Shown: positions 1 to 10,267, numbered from the stretch's first letter. The stretch is 64,000 bases of DNA from Bacteroidota bacterium (GCA_022708025.1 JAKIZM010000009.1:1-64000), one strand, 5' to 3'. Numbers and translations: made by a program. Notes: generated by a model from the letters alone, not told the origin.

Positions 1-166
1 CTCATATGAAGAATAAGTATTGTTGAAAATTTATTTCACCCAATTGGTGAATATTTTTTTCTCTAATTTATCCCTTTTTTTGATATTTAAATAGTCCTTT
101 CTGTATTTCTATTTCGGATTTAAGAATATTACTGCTGAAACATTCCGTGATAAAATAACTCCCGGT

Positions 167-3064
167 GTGCCTGAAAAATGGTCATTTAAAATTCTTGATT
201 TCAAAGGCAAGAAAGCAGATGCGGAATTTCTTGCTTCAATGTATGATGCTTCTTTAGATCAGTTTGAGCCCATTTACTGGGGCTTAAATATACATTCGAG
301 TTTAGGTGCTAAATTATTCTGGAGCAGTTCAAACTGCTTTATAATGAACAGTTCATTTTTTTACAGTATCGAATTTAATAAACCTTATAATCTCAGATAC
401 AATTTATTATATCCTCAATTGAACAATTTCGGGTTCTCATTTTATGGATTTGGATACAGAAATCGGTATGTGTATCAACCTCCTAAAAAGAAAGAGAAGA
501 AGGATAAAGTATCATTAACTAAAAAAGAAGGATCTGATTATCTAGAAAGCTCTGTAAGTCTTGATGAAGTAGTTGTTGTTTCAGAACGACCTTTGATTGA
601 AAAATCCTCTACTAATGCAGTAAGCTTTATGTTAGGTGTAGATATCCAGACTATTCCAACCGGCGGTGAAAGCAGTGATGAAGATATTCCTGAAACAGAT
701 GACAAAGAAAAGTTTGAAGATATTATCCCAAGAAAAAACTTAAATGAAACTGCTTTCTTTTTCCCTGAATTAAGAACAAATAAAAACGGAGAAGTAATAA
801 TTTCTTTTACAACTCCTGAGGCATTAACACGCTGGAAGTTTATGGGATTCGCTCATACCGAAGATCTTGAACTCGGATTTATAACCAGGGAAACAGTTAC
901 TCAAAAAGATCTGATGATACAGCCAAATCCACCAAGATTTTTAAGAGAAGATGACGAAATATATTTCACTGCAAAAGTAAGTAATCTATCGGATACCACA
1001 ATTTCTGGTTCAGCAACTTTGGAATTATTCGATGCTTTTACAATGCAGCCTGTTGATAATTTATTTGATAATAATGATAACATAAAATCATTCAGTTTAG
1101 AAAAGGAAAAGAGCGATGGATTAAGCTGGAGATTAAAAATTCCAACCGGAAAAACTGAAGCAATAGTTTATCGTGTATTTGCAAAATCGGATAATTTTTC
1201 AGATGGGGAAGAAAATGTTCTTCCGGTTCTTACAAACAGAATGCTGGTTACAGAAACTTTGCCACTTCCTGTAAATGCAAATCAGACAAAGGATTTTACA
1301 TTTGATAAATTAAAAAATAATAAATCAACTACTTTACAGAACTATAATTTAACATTGGAGTTCACCTCCAATCCGGCTTGGTATGCAATTCAGGCTTTAC
1401 CTTATCTGATGGAATATCCGCATGAATGCAGTGAACAGATATTTAGTCGTTATTATGCAAACAGTATCGCAAGTTTTATTGCGAACTCGAATCCAAAAAT
1501 CAAAAAAGCATTTGACAGTTGGAAAACAACTGATAAAGACGCATTGCTTTCCAATCTGGAAAAAAATCAGGAATTGAAAAATGCTTTATTGGAAGAAACT
1601 CCCTGGGTATTAGAAGCACAGAATGAATCCGCAAGAAAAAGGAATATCGGTTTATTGTTTGATCTTGTTAAAATGTCAAATGAGCTCAAAAAAGCTGAAG
1701 ATAAATTATCAAAACTTCAATATTCAAACGGCGGCTGGCCCTGGTTTAAAGGTTTGCCGGAGAGTAAATATATAACTCAATATATTGTTGCGGGATTCGG
1801 ACATCTTGAAAGACTTGGAGTTAAAAACATTAGAGAAAATCAAACTATGTTTCGTATGTTGCTTCAAGCTATCAAATATATTGATATAAGAATGTATGAA
1901 GATTATCAGCGATTAAAGATTCTTAAATTGCCTTTGGATATAAAGAATATCAGCTATGATCAGATATTTTATCTTTATGGCAGAAGTTATTTCCAATATA
2001 TTCCTGTTGATAAAAATCATCAGGAGGCATTCGATTATTGGAAAGGACAGGCTAAGGAATACTGGCTTTCAAATAGAAAATATATGCAGGGAATGATTGC
2101 ACTTGCTCTTTACAGATATTCCGATAATGAAACAGCAGATGCAATTATAAAATCAATACTTGAAAATGCAGTTATCAACGATGAAATGGGAATGTATTTT
2201 AAAGAAGAACGGGGCTGGTTCTGGTATCAGGCACCAATAGAAACGCAATCATTGTTGATTGAAGCTGTTGATGAAATTGCTAACGATCAAAAATCTGTTG
2301 ATTTAATGAAGACCTGGCTGCTTAAAAACAAACAAACAAATGACTGGAAAACCACAACTGCAACTGCAAATGCCTGTTATGCACTTTTACTGAGAGGAAC
2401 TGAGTGGCTTGCTGAAACCCGTTTACCTGATATAAAAATCGGAGAAGAAAATCTTCAAATCGAAAACAATCCTGATATTCATATAGAAGAAGGAACAGGT
2501 TATTTTAAAACATCCTGGAAAGGTGATAAGATAAAATCTGAAATGGGTGATATCACAGTAACAAATAATAACAGCGTTGTTTCCTGGGGTGCAATGTATT
2601 GGCAATATTTTGAACAGCTCGATAAAATTACTCCTTCAGAAACTCCGTTAAAGATCAATAAAAAACTCTTTCTAGAAATTGATACTGAAACAGGAAAAAA
2701 GATAACTCCGATTAATGAAGAAACTGAGCTAAAACCAGGAGATAAAATAATTGTAAGAATTGAAATCCGAGTCGATAGAGCTATGGAATATATTCATCTA
2801 AAAGATATGAGAGCATCAGGTTTAGAACCGATAAATGTTTTATCAACAAATAAATATCAGGATGGTTTATGGTATTATGAAAATACTAAAGATGCTGCAA
2901 CCAATTTTTTCATATATAAATTACCTGTCGGCACCTATGTTTTTGAGTATCCGTTAAGAGCTACTTATAAAGGAAATTTCTCAAATGGAATTACTTCAAT
3001 CCAATGTATGTATGCTCCGGAGTTTTCAAGTAATTCTGAAGGGATCAGAATAAAAATTAAATAA
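167..3064 (+). CDS. Alpha-2-macroglobulin family protein, C-terminal half only
   Basis: This ORF encodes the C-terminal half of a bacterial alpha-2-macroglobulin, normally a large secreted or lipid-anchored protease trap of about 1,600-2,000 residues. Visible features are a TonB-plug-like linker with DEVVVV near residue 133 (also seen inside Bacteroidetes family members), the A2M domain opening at NLNETAFFFPELRT (about 191-204) with PEALTRWKFM, and a thioester-type motif CSEQ at 421-424. The helical thioester domain and a C-terminal domain follow. The GTG start at 167 is nominal. The same frame stays open back to about position 95 and already reads as family sequence (TAETFRDKITPG), but it is closed by TAG at 92 with another stop at 14. 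No signal peptide or MG1-MG4 region is present, so this is a 5'-truncated gene or a frameshift remnant. A strong terminator follows. Confidence 0.75.
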   Translation: MPEKWSFKILDFKGKKADAEFLASMYDASLDQFEPIYWGLNIHSSLGAKLFWSSSNCFIMNSSFFYSIEFNKPYNLRYNLLYPQLNNFGFSFYGFGYRNRYVYQPPKKKEKKDKVSLTKKEGSDYLESSVSLDEVVVVSERPLIEKSSTNAVSFMLGVDIQTIPTGGESSDEDIPETDDKEKFEDIIPRKNLNETAFFFPELRTNKNGEVIISFTTPEALTRWKFMGFAHTEDLELGFITRETVTQKDLMIQPNPPRFLREDDEIYFTAKVSNLSDTTISGSATLELFDAFTMQPVDNLFDNNDNIKSFSLEKEKSDGLSWRLKIPTGKTEAIVYRVFAKSDNFSDGEENVLPVLTNRMLVTETLPLPVNANQTKDFTFDKLKNNKSTTLQNYNLTLEFTSNPAWYAIQALPYLMEYPHECSEQIFSRYYANSIASFIANSNPKIKKAFDSWKTTDKDALLSNLEKNQELKNALLEETPWVLEAQNESARKRNIGLLFDLVKMSNELKKAEDKLSKLQYSNGGWPWFKGLPESKYITQYIVAGFGHLERLGVKNIRENQTMFRMLLQAIKYIDIRMYEDYQRLKILKLPLDIKNISYDQIFYLYGRSYFQYIPVDKNHQEAFDYWKGQAKEYWLSNRKYMQGMIALALYRYSDNETADAIIKSILENAVINDEMGMYFKEERGWFWYQAPIETQSLLIEAVDEIANDQKSVDLMKTWLLKNKQTNDWKTTTATANACYALLLRGTEWLAETRLPDIKIGEENLQIENNPDIHIEEGTGYFKTSWKGDKIKSEMGDITVTNNNSVVSWGAMYWQYFEQLDKITPSETPLKINKKLFLEIDTETGKKITPINEETELKPGDKIIVRIEIRVDRAMEYIHLKDMRASGLEPINVLSTNKYQDGLWYYENTKDAATNFFIYKLPVGTYVFEYPLRATYKGNFSNGITSIQCMYAPEFSSNSEGIRIKIK

Positions 3065-3082
3065 TACTTTGTTAATAAAAAT

Positions 3083-3138
3083 CTGCTGCAGACTAAACAA
3101 ATAGTGATTGTTTACAAGTCTGCAGTAGTTCTTTTTTT
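3083..3138 (+). terminator. Rho-independent terminator after the A2M gene
   Basis: A long hairpin: the arm CTGCTGCAGACT (3083-3094) pairs with AGTCTGCAGTAG (3117-3128) through 12 positions with one G-T wobble. An inner AAACAA/TTGTTT pairing closes the loop, and a T-rich tract follows at 3129-3138. It lies 19 bases after the A2M stop codon. Confidence 0.85.
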
Positions 3139-3231
3139 AATCACTGCACCATTGATTTTCATTCTCAAATCGCGCCAATTTTCGTTATCTTCTCATCAAT
3201 AATTTTAATAATTATTTATAATGGATATTGT

Positions 3232-5040
3232 ATGATCAAAAAACTTCTTTTTACAATCTTATTATTTTTTATCATTTTGTTTTCTTCAAAGATTTATCCC
3301 TGCACAAACTTTATTGTTACCAAAGGCGCAAGCACAGATGGTTCTGTTATGGTTACTTATACTGCTGATTCTTATGGATTTTACGGCGAACTTTTTCACT
3401 ATCCTGCAGCAGTATATCAAAACGGTGTATGGCTGGAAATATACGAATGGGATAGCGGTAAATTCCTCGGAAAAATTCCACAGGCTCCTGTTACATACAA
3501 TGTTATCGGTAATATGAATGAATATCAGGTTGTAATCGGTGAAACTACATTTGGTGGCAGAGAAGAACTTTCCGGCGCAAATGGTATTATTGATTATGGC
3601 AGCTTAATGTATATCGCATTACAAAGGAGTAAAACTGCTCGCGAAGCAATTAAAATTATGACTGATCTTGTTAATGAATATGGTTATTGCAGCAGCGGGG
3701 AATCATTTTCAATTGCAGATGCAAATGAAGCATGGATTCTTGAAATGATAGGCAAAGGTAAAGACAATAAAGGAGTTGTCTGGGTTGCAGTAAAAATTCC
3801 GGATGGATACATTTCCGGACACGCTAATCAGGCAAGGATTACAACCTTCCCATTAAACGATCCTGAAAACTGTATGTATTCACACGATGTAATTTCATTC
3901 GCAAGAGAAAAAGGATACTTTGACGGAAAAGATTCTGAGTTTGATTTTTCTGCAGCTTATGCTCCGATAGATTTTGGTGCAATAAGATTCTGTGATGCAA
4001 GAGTCTGGTCATTGTTCAGAAGATGCAATTCAGAAGCGGATAAATATATTTCTTACATTCGCGGCGAATCTTTGGAAAGAATGCCGTTATATATCAAACC
4101 GGACAAAAAACTATCAGTTCACGATGTAATGAATTTAATGCGCGATCATTATGAAGGAACTGAACTTGATATGACTAAAGGAATTGCTGCCGGACCGTAT
4201 CAAATGCCTTATCGCTGGAGACCATTGGTTTGGGAATATGAAGGTGAAATGTATTTTAATGAACGACCGATTTCTACACCTCAAACTGGTTTTTCATTTG
4301 TATCTCAAGCCCGTTCTTTTATGCCGAGAGAAGTTGGAGGAGTTTTGTGGTTTGGTGTTGATGATTCTTATTTTACTGTATATACTCCAATGTATGCATC
4401 AATGACGAAAGTGCCGTATAATTTTTCTCACGGTGTTGGATCGTTTTCAGAGTTTAGCTGGGATTCAGCATTTTGGGTTTTTAACTTTGTGGCAAATTTT
4501 TCTTACCCGATTTATTCTGTTGTTATAAACGATGTTCAAAAAATGCAGAATGAACTGGAAGGCAAATTTCTTGCTCAACAGGAAAATATTGAATCAACTG
4601 CTTTATCATTGTTAAAGAACTCTAAAGGTGAAGCAATTGAATATCTTACTAATCATTCATTAAAATCTGCTGAGATTACTTTTACAAGCTGGAAAAAACT
4701 GGGAGAAGATTTAATTCTGAAACATATGGATGGAGTTGGAAAAACTGAGTTTTTCAGACCAAAAAATATTGGCTATCCGGACGATTTTAAAAAACTGATT
4801 GTTGAAGAATCAGGCGATGCTCTTAAAATGAAAAATATATTTACCGATCATACTGCAGCTTATAATGAAAGTATAAAAAGAGCTGATGAACTTTTAAATA
4901 AGAAAAAATATTCAGATGCAAAATCACTTTATGAAAAAGCACTGAGCTATAAACCATCAGAAGAATATCCTAAAAACAAAATAGAAAAAATAAATTCTGT
5001 GCTTAATGCTATTGAAGAATTACATAAGAACACTTTTTAA
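3232..5040 (+). CDS. Secreted C69-family dipeptidase (PepD/U34-like)
   Basis: Likely an exported cysteine-nucleophile dipeptidase of peptidase family C69 (N-terminal-nucleophile fold). Residues 1-23 form a hydrophobic signal peptide, directly followed by CTNFIVTKGASTDGS. In this family the Cys becomes the N-terminal nucleophile (here Cys24) after processing, so the signal-peptide junction and catalytic Cys coincide. The core runs to about residue 480. The last 50 residues contain a TPR-like helix pair (KKYSDAKSLYEKALSYKP) not needed for the peptidase fold. The length of 602 aa is above the usual roughly 480-550. The ATG at 3232 is chosen because it starts the signal peptide. The 81-aa gene begins 15 bases after the stop and may be co-transcribed. 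Confidence 0.85.
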   Translation: MIKKLLFTILLFFIILFSSKIYPCTNFIVTKGASTDGSVMVTYTADSYGFYGELFHYPAAVYQNGVWLEIYEWDSGKFLGKIPQAPVTYNVIGNMNEYQVVIGETTFGGREELSGANGIIDYGSLMYIALQRSKTAREAIKIMTDLVNEYGYCSSGESFSIADANEAWILEMIGKGKDNKGVVWVAVKIPDGYISGHANQARITTFPLNDPENCMYSHDVISFAREKGYFDGKDSEFDFSAAYAPIDFGAIRFCDARVWSLFRRCNSEADKYISYIRGESLERMPLYIKPDKKLSVHDVMNLMRDHYEGTELDMTKGIAAGPYQMPYRWRPLVWEYEGEMYFNERPISTPQTGFSFVSQARSFMPREVGGVLWFGVDDSYFTVYTPMYASMTKVPYNFSHGVGSFSEFSWDSAFWVFNFVANFSYPIYSVVINDVQKMQNELEGKFLAQQENIESTALSLLKNSKGEAIEYLTNHSLKSAEITFTSWKKLGEDLILKHMDGVGKTEFFRPKNIGYPDDFKKLIVEESGDALKMKNIFTDHTAAYNESIKRADELLNKKKYSDAKSLYEKALSYKPSEEYPKNKIEKINSVLNAIEELHKNTF

Positions 5041-5055
5041 TCAGAGGAGAATAAA

Positions 5056-5301
5056 ATGAGCGAAGAAAAAAAATCAACTGAAAATTTCGAAAAAGAAATC
5101 AAACTACTGGATATGATCTATACAGATATGGTCGAATCTTTACATCAGAGACCGGACGAAAATGATATAGAAGCAATTCGTCTTTACATAGATAATATGC
5201 GGGGAGTTTTTAATCGCACTGTTTTCAGAGTAACTGAAATAAAAAACAGTTTGCAAAAAGATAAAAAATTAAAACACGAAACCTGGAATCCTCCGGCTTA
5301 G
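5056..5301 (+). CDS. Small hypothetical protein
   Basis: I do not recognise this 81-aa acidic protein. It has no signal peptide or membrane segment and looks mostly helical (ENFEKEIKLLDMIYTDMVESLHQRP, split here as a mixed-charge amphipathic stretch, then a second helix around EAIRLYIDNMRGVFNRTVF). A clear Shine-Dalgarno GAGGAG precedes the ATG. It lies 15 bases behind the C69 dipeptidase gene, so it is probably translated from the same message. A hairpin at 5317-5359 follows. Family membership is unknown, but the coding potential and ribosome site make it a believable gene. Confidence 0.6.
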   Translation: MSEEKKSTENFEKEIKLLDMIYTDMVESLHQRPDENDIEAIRLYIDNMRGVFNRTVFRVTEIKNSLQKDKKLKHETWNPPA

Positions 5302-5316
5302 TTTAACCTGCTATTT

Positions 5317-5359
5317 TCCTCCTCATTATAACTCATAAAAACGGTATTAATGGGGAGGA
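5317..5359 (+). terminator. Possible terminator hairpin
   Basis: TCCTCCTCATTA (5317-5328) pairs with TAATGGGGAGGA (5348-5359) over 12 positions with one wobble. Downstream sequence is T-rich but has no uninterrupted T run, so termination is likely but not certain. It separates the small-protein gene from mutA. Confidence 0.5.
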
Positions 5360-5438
5360 TTCATTAACTATTCCTCTCTATAAACACAAAACTTTTTAGT
5401 AATTTTACGATAACATTTTTTTGAATTCAGGAGTAACA

Positions 5439-7595
5439 ATGTCTCAGGAAGTAAAACTTGAAGAGAAGCTGAACCTAAAAAAAGATTTCCCTGTCCCCTC
5501 TTTTGATGAATGGAAAGCACAGGTTGAAAAAGACCTTAAAGGCGAATCATTTGAAAAGAAACTTATCACAAAAACTTATGAAGGAATTGACCTTCAGCCG
5601 ATTTATACTTCAAACGATATAAAAGATTTACCACAATTAAATTCGCTGCCCGGTTTTGAAAATTATCTGCGAGGAAGTTTTGCCGCAGGATTTAACGGAA
5701 GAGATTGGGAAATTGCCCAGGAGTATAATCAATCGTTGCCGGAAGATCTTAATGAAGCCTTGCTTTATGATCTGCAGCGAGGATTGAACTCGATCAATAT
5801 TGTTCTTGATAATCCGACTCAGCTTGGTCTGGATGCAGATCAATCTAAATCCGGCGAAGTCGGTAAAGATGGTTTATCAATTTCCGGCGTTAGAAAAATG
5901 CTGGTGCTTTTTAAAGATATTGAGCTATCAAATCAGCCGATAAATATTTCAGGTGGTTTTTCAGCTTTGCCGATAACTCTTTTGTTTAATGCTTATGCAA
6001 ATGAAACACGAACAAGCTTAATGAACATTAAAGGATCAATTACTTCAGATCCTTATGAATATCTTCTAACAAAAGGCGTATTACCGTTTTCACTAAATCA
6101 GATTTTTGATGAGATAAAATTAGCAACTGAGCTGATGATCAAATCAAATTCAGCAATTAAAACAATCGGTGTAAGCGGATTACCATATTGCAACTCAGGT
6201 GCAAATACTGTTCAGGAACTTGCTTTTACTCTTGCAACTGCAGTTGAATATTTAAATGAAATGATCTCCCGCGGATTAAGTGTTGATGAAGTTGCAAAGC
6301 GAATCAAATTCACATTTGGAGTTGGATCATTTTATTTTATGGAAATTGCAAAGCTTCGTGCAGCCAGAATGTTGTGGAGTAAAATTCTTGATGCATTCGG
6401 AGCTCAGCAGGCAAACAGTAAAATGTTTATCCATTGTAAAGCAACTGAGTTTAATCAAACTTATTTAGATCCTTATGTAAATATGCTTCGCACAACTACA
6501 GAAACTTTCTCTGCAATTGTCGGCGGTGCGGATTCAATTCATTCAAATCCTTACGATGAATCATTTAATCCTTCCGATAACTTTTCAAGACGAATTGCCC
6601 GCAATACTCAGATCGTGTTAAAAGAAGAATCACATCTCGATCAGGTGATTGATCCTGCCGGTGGTTCATATTTTGTTGAAAAGCTTACTGATGATATCGC
6701 GAAGGCGGTTTGGAAATTATTCCAGATTATTGAAGAGAATGGCGGAATGATAAAAGCAATTCAATCAGGTTTTGTGCAGGAAGAAATTACTAAGGTTGCT
6801 GAAGCAAGAAAAAAAGATTTTGCAAAACGCAAATCAGTTCTTGTTGGAACAAATATGTATGCAAATCCGAAAGAAGAAATAACTAAAATTAAAAAAATTG
6901 ACTACGATGCAATTTATAAAAAGCGGGTTGAGTATATTCAGAAATACAGAATTACCGGAGAAGATAAAAAACATCAGAGTATTTTGAACAAGCTGCAGAA
7001 AATTGCTGATACAAAAAGTTATGATATGATTGAAGATGCAGTTGATGCTTTCATTGAAGGCGCATCAATTGGTGAAATTTCAAAATCTATACGCGCTTCT
7101 GCTGAAAAAGGAATTTCAGTTCAGCCGCTAAAACAATTTCGTCTTGCAGAAATGTTCGAAGAGCTTAAATTATCTGCCGAAGCTTTTAAATCTAAAACAG
7201 GCAGTAAGCCAAAAATATTTTTAGCAACGATGGGTCCGTTGAAACAATTCAAAGCTCGTGCTGATTTTTCAAGAGCATTTTTTGAAGTAGGCGGATTTGA
7301 AATTATTTATCCAAACGGATTTAATTCTACTGATGATGCAGTAAAAGCAGCAATTGATTCTAAAGCTCAGGCTGTTGTTATTTGTTCAACTGATGATACT
7401 TATCTTGAACTTGTTCCTCCGATTGTAAAAGGAATAAAAGAAAAATCAAAAGATACAGTTGTTATACTTGCCGGTTATCCAAAAGATCAGATTGAAGAAC
7501 ATAAAAAATCCGGAGTTGATGATTTTATTTATCTCGGTGCAGATGCACATCAGATTTTAGGAAATTTATTAGAAAGAATTTTAAGTAATGCTTAA
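5439..7595 (+). CDS. mutA: Methylmalonyl-CoA mutase, small (non-catalytic) subunit
   Basis: Partner subunit of the heterodimeric adenosylcobalamin-dependent mutase that interconverts (R)-methylmalonyl-CoA and succinyl-CoA. The N-terminal TIM-barrel half (about 20-520) is mutase-like. The C-terminal flavodoxin-like domain (about 590-718) begins KIFLATMGPLKQFKARADF and lacks the DxHxxG cobalamin-ligand motif, as expected for the small subunit. The ATG at 5439 is preferred over an in-frame TTG at 5421 because CAGGAG lies just ahead of the ATG, giving 718 aa. mutB follows after a gap that has been occupied by a four-helix-protein gene, so the usual tight mutA-mutB coupling is interrupted here. 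Confidence 0.93.
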   Translation: MSQEVKLEEKLNLKKDFPVPSFDEWKAQVEKDLKGESFEKKLITKTYEGIDLQPIYTSNDIKDLPQLNSLPGFENYLRGSFAAGFNGRDWEIAQEYNQSLPEDLNEALLYDLQRGLNSINIVLDNPTQLGLDADQSKSGEVGKDGLSISGVRKMLVLFKDIELSNQPINISGGFSALPITLLFNAYANETRTSLMNIKGSITSDPYEYLLTKGVLPFSLNQIFDEIKLATELMIKSNSAIKTIGVSGLPYCNSGANTVQELAFTLATAVEYLNEMISRGLSVDEVAKRIKFTFGVGSFYFMEIAKLRAARMLWSKILDAFGAQQANSKMFIHCKATEFNQTYLDPYVNMLRTTTETFSAIVGGADSIHSNPYDESFNPSDNFSRRIARNTQIVLKEESHLDQVIDPAGGSYFVEKLTDDIAKAVWKLFQIIEENGGMIKAIQSGFVQEEITKVAEARKKDFAKRKSVLVGTNMYANPKEEITKIKKIDYDAIYKKRVEYIQKYRITGEDKKHQSILNKLQKIADTKSYDMIEDAVDAFIEGASIGEISKSIRASAEKGISVQPLKQFRLAEMFEELKLSAEAFKSKTGSKPKIFLATMGPLKQFKARADFSRAFFEVGGFEIIYPNGFNSTDDAVKAAIDSKAQAVVICSTDDTYLELVPPIVKGIKEKSKDTVVILAGYPKDQIEEHKKSGVDDFIYLGADAHQILGNLLERILSNA

Positions 7596-7600
7596 TGATA

Positions 7601-8052
7601 AATGTTCAATGGTCAATGATAAACAACCAGTGTAAAAGTTATTAAGGGATTTTAATGGACAATAAGTTTGATAAGGATAATATTGTATTAAGCAAGTCTT
7701 TTGATTTTGCTTTGGAAATTATCGAACTATATAAGTTATTAAAAAATAAAAATGAATTTGTAATATCAAAACAACTTTTAAGATGCGGAACAAGTATCGG
7801 AGCTAACATTGAAGAGGCAAATGCCGCACAAACTAAAAAAGATTTTGTAACCAAAATGGCAATTGCATCTAAGGAAGCAAGGGAAATAAGATATTGGTTA
7901 AGATTGCTTTCAAAAAGTAAATTAGTTCAATTAGATTTCAATAATCAGTTACAAAAAAAAGATGAATTAATAAGAATTATTACAGCGATTGTTAAAACAG
8001 CTCAATCAAATTTATCAAAACATTGAACACTGAAGATTCAACATTGAACATT
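7601..8052. repeat. Inverted repeats flanking the four-helix gene
   Basis: AATGTTCAATG at 7601-7611 is exactly inverted as CATTGAACATT at 8042-8052. A further CATTGAACA at 8021-8029 forms a direct repeat with the right-hand copy and overlaps the end of the four-helix gene. Similar half-sites (GGTCAATGAT at 7611-7620; TTGAGTATTGAGC after 8056) border them. The repeats frame a single small gene between mutA and mutB, as expected for an inserted cassette. The exact ends of any cassette are not defined. Confidence 0.6.
7655..8026 (+). CDS. Four-helix bundle protein (S23/23S-rRNA IVS family)
   Basis: A 123-aa protein of the four-helix-bundle family also encoded inside 23S rRNA intervening sequences and related to the Avd accessory protein of diversity-generating retroelements. 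The signature is clear: SKSFDFALEIIELYKLL, then LLRCGTSIGANIEEANAAQ (about 45-63), then SKEAREIRYWLRLL. Family members form pentameric, basic-surfaced bundles; a nucleic-acid-binding role is suspected but the cellular function is not established. It sits alone between mutA and mutB, flanked by short inverted repeats, which suggests insertion of a small mobile cassette rather than a functional link to the mutase. An AGGGA ribosome site precedes the ATG. Confidence 0.88.
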   Translation: MDNKFDKDNIVLSKSFDFALEIIELYKLLKNKNEFVISKQLLRCGTSIGANIEEANAAQTKKDFVTKMAIASKEAREIRYWLRLLSKSKLVQLDFNNQLQKKDELIRIITAIVKTAQSNLSKH

Positions 8053-8095
8053 ATAAATTGAGTATTGAGCTTATAGCATTCTCAACGGAGTTAAA

Positions 8096-10267
8096 ATGAA
8101 ACCAGACTTTAAAAACATAAAACTCGACTTATCTTCAAAACCTGTTACAAAAAAAGATTGGGAAGAAAAGTTTAAACAAGAAACCGGAAAATCACTTAAG
8201 GATTTTATCTGGGAAACGATGGAACAAATTCCTGTAAAATCACTTTACACAAATGATGATCTTAAAGATCTTGAACACAAGGATTATCTTTCCGGAATAG
8301 CACCGTTTTTGCGCGGTCCATATTCTACAATGTATGTTCAGCGTCCGTGGACAATAAGACAATATGCAGGATTTTCTACTGCCGAGGAAAGTAATGCGTT
8401 CTATCGCAGAAATCTCGCACAAGGACAAATGGGTCTTTCAGTTGCATTTGATCTTGCAACCCATCGCGGTTATGATTCAGATCATCCGAGAGTAGTTGGA
8501 GATGTTGGAAAAGCAGGCGTTGCTATTGATTCAATTGCTGATATGAAAATTCTTTTCGATCATATTCCGCTTGATAAAATGTCTGTCTCAATGACGATGA
8601 ACGGAGCTGTTCTTCCAATACTTGCTTTTTACATCGTTGCAGCTGAAGAACAAGGAGTTAAGCACGAACAATTAACCGGCACTATTCAAAACGATATTTT
8701 AAAAGAATATATGGTCCGCAATACATATATCTATCCGCCTGAAATGTCAATGAAAATAGTAGCTGATATTTTTAAGTTCACCGCTAAGAATATGCCTAAG
8801 TTCAACAGCATTTCCGTTTCAGGTTATCATATGCAGGAAGCGGGTGCTACTGCTGATCTTGAAATGGCATACACACTTGCTGATGGATTAGAATACGTTC
8901 GCACAGGAATAAATGCGGGAATGGACATTGATGAGTTTGCACCACGGATTTCATTTTTCTGGGCACAGGGAATGAATTATTTTATGGAAGTTGCAAAGAT
9001 GCGCGCTGCAAGATTGATCTGGTCAAAACTCATTAAACAATTTAATCCTAAAAATCCAAAATCAATGTCGCTAAGAACTCATTCGCAAACTTCAGGGTGG
9101 AGTTTAGCTGAACAGGATCCTTTTAACAATGTTATCAGAACTTGTATTGAGGCTATGGCGGCAGCACTTGGTCATACACAATCACTTCATACTAATTCTT
9201 TAGATGAAGCAATCGCATTACCAACTGATTTTTCTGCACGAATTGCGCGGAACACTCAGCTTTATCTTCAGGATGAAACTTATATCACAAAGGTAATTGA
9301 TCCTTGGGCTGGTTCTTATTATGTTGAAGCATTAACTGATGAGCTTCTTAAAAAAGGATGGCAGCATATTCTTGAAGTTGAATCCTACGGCGGAATGACA
9401 AAAGCAATTGAGGCGGGAATTCCTAAAATGCGGATTGAAGAAGCATCTGCAAGAAGACAAGCACGAATTGATTCGGGAAAAGAAACCATAGTTGGTGTTA
9501 ATAAATACAGATTAGAAAAAGAAGATCCGATTGAAATTCTGGAAGTTGATAACACAGCAGTAAGATTATCACAAATCAAACGACTTCAATCAGTTAAACA
9601 AAACAGAAATAATCAGGATGTTCAGAAAGCTCTGGATGCAATTACCAAATGTGCAGAAACCGGTGAAGGTAATTTACTTGAGCTTTCAATAGTTGCAGCA
9701 AGAGCGCGTGCAACACTTGGAGAAATTTCAACAGCAATTGAAAAAGTTAGTGGAAGGTATCAAGCCGTGACAAGAACAATATCAGGAGTCTATAGCAGCG
9801 AATATTCAAAAGATGATGAGCTTTTTGAACAGGTTCGTAAAATGACTGATGAATTTGCTAAACACGAAGGTCGAAGACCAAGAATAATGATCGCAAAGAT
9901 GGGACAGGACGGACACGACCGCGGAGCGAAAGTTGTTGCAACTGCTTATGCAGATATGGGATTTGATGTTGATGTCGGTCCGTTATTTCAAACACCGGAA
10001 GAAACAGCACAGCAAGCAGTTGAAAACGATGTCCACGTTGTTGGAATGAGCTCACTTGCTGCGGGACATAAAACACTTTTACCTCAGCTTGTTGATGAAT
10101 TAAAAAAACTTGGAAGAGAAGATATAATTGTAATCTGCGGCGGAGTTATACCTGCACAGGATTATGATTTTCTTTATGAACACGGTGCATCTGCTATATT
10201 TGGTCCCGGCACAAAAATTCCGGAAACAGGAATTAAAATAATGGAGTTGATAAAGGAAAGATTTTAA
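8096..10267 (+). CDS. mutB: Methylmalonyl-CoA mutase, large (catalytic) subunit
   Basis: Catalytic subunit of the adenosylcobalamin-dependent mutase, 723 aa. The TIM barrel (about 40-560) carries conserved family stretches such as [10 protein letters not shown] and [13 protein letters not shown]. The C-terminal cobalamin-binding domain has [20 protein letters not shown], with Asp605-Gly606-His607 as the DxHxxG base-off ligand motif missing from MutA. The ATG at 8096 has ACGGAG at normal spacing. Together with mutA and meaB this gives the methylmalonyl-CoA to succinyl-CoA step of propionate or odd-chain/branched acid metabolism, in either direction. No classical methylmalonyl-CoA epimerase lies next to it; a VOC homologue lies at 54982. 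Confidence 0.96.
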   Translation: MKPDFKNIKLDLSSKPVTKKDWEEKFKQETGKSLKDFIWETMEQIPVKSLYTNDDLKDLEHKDYLSGIAPFLRGPYSTMYVQRPWTIRQYAGFSTAEESNAFYRRNLAQGQMGLSVAFDLATHRGYDSDHPRVVGDVGKAGVAIDSIADMKILFDHIPLDKMSVSMTMNGAVLPILAFYIVAAEEQGVKHEQLTGTIQNDILKEYMVRNTYIYPPEMSMKIVADIFKFTAKNMPKFNSISVSGYHMQEAGATADLEMAYTLADGLEYVRTGINAGMDIDEFAPRISFFWAQGMNYFMEVAKMRAARLIWSKLIKQFNPKNPKSMSLRTHSQTSGWSLAEQDPFNNVIRTCIEAMAAALGHTQSLHTNSLDEAIALPTDFSARIARNTQLYLQDETYITKVIDPWAGSYYVEALTDELLKKGWQHILEVESYGGMTKAIEAGIPKMRIEEASARRQARIDSGKETIVGVNKYRLEKEDPIEILEVDNTAVRLSQIKRLQSVKQNRNNQDVQKALDAITKCAETGEGNLLELSIVAARARATLGEISTAIEKVSGRYQAVTRTISGVYSSEYSKDDELFEQVRKMTDEFAKHEGRRPRIMIAKMGQDGHDRGAKVVATAYADMGFDVDVGPLFQTPEETAQQAVENDVHVVGMSSLAAGHKTLLPQLVDELKKLGREDIIVICGGVIPAQDYDFLYEHGASAIFGPGTKIPETGIKIMELIKERF

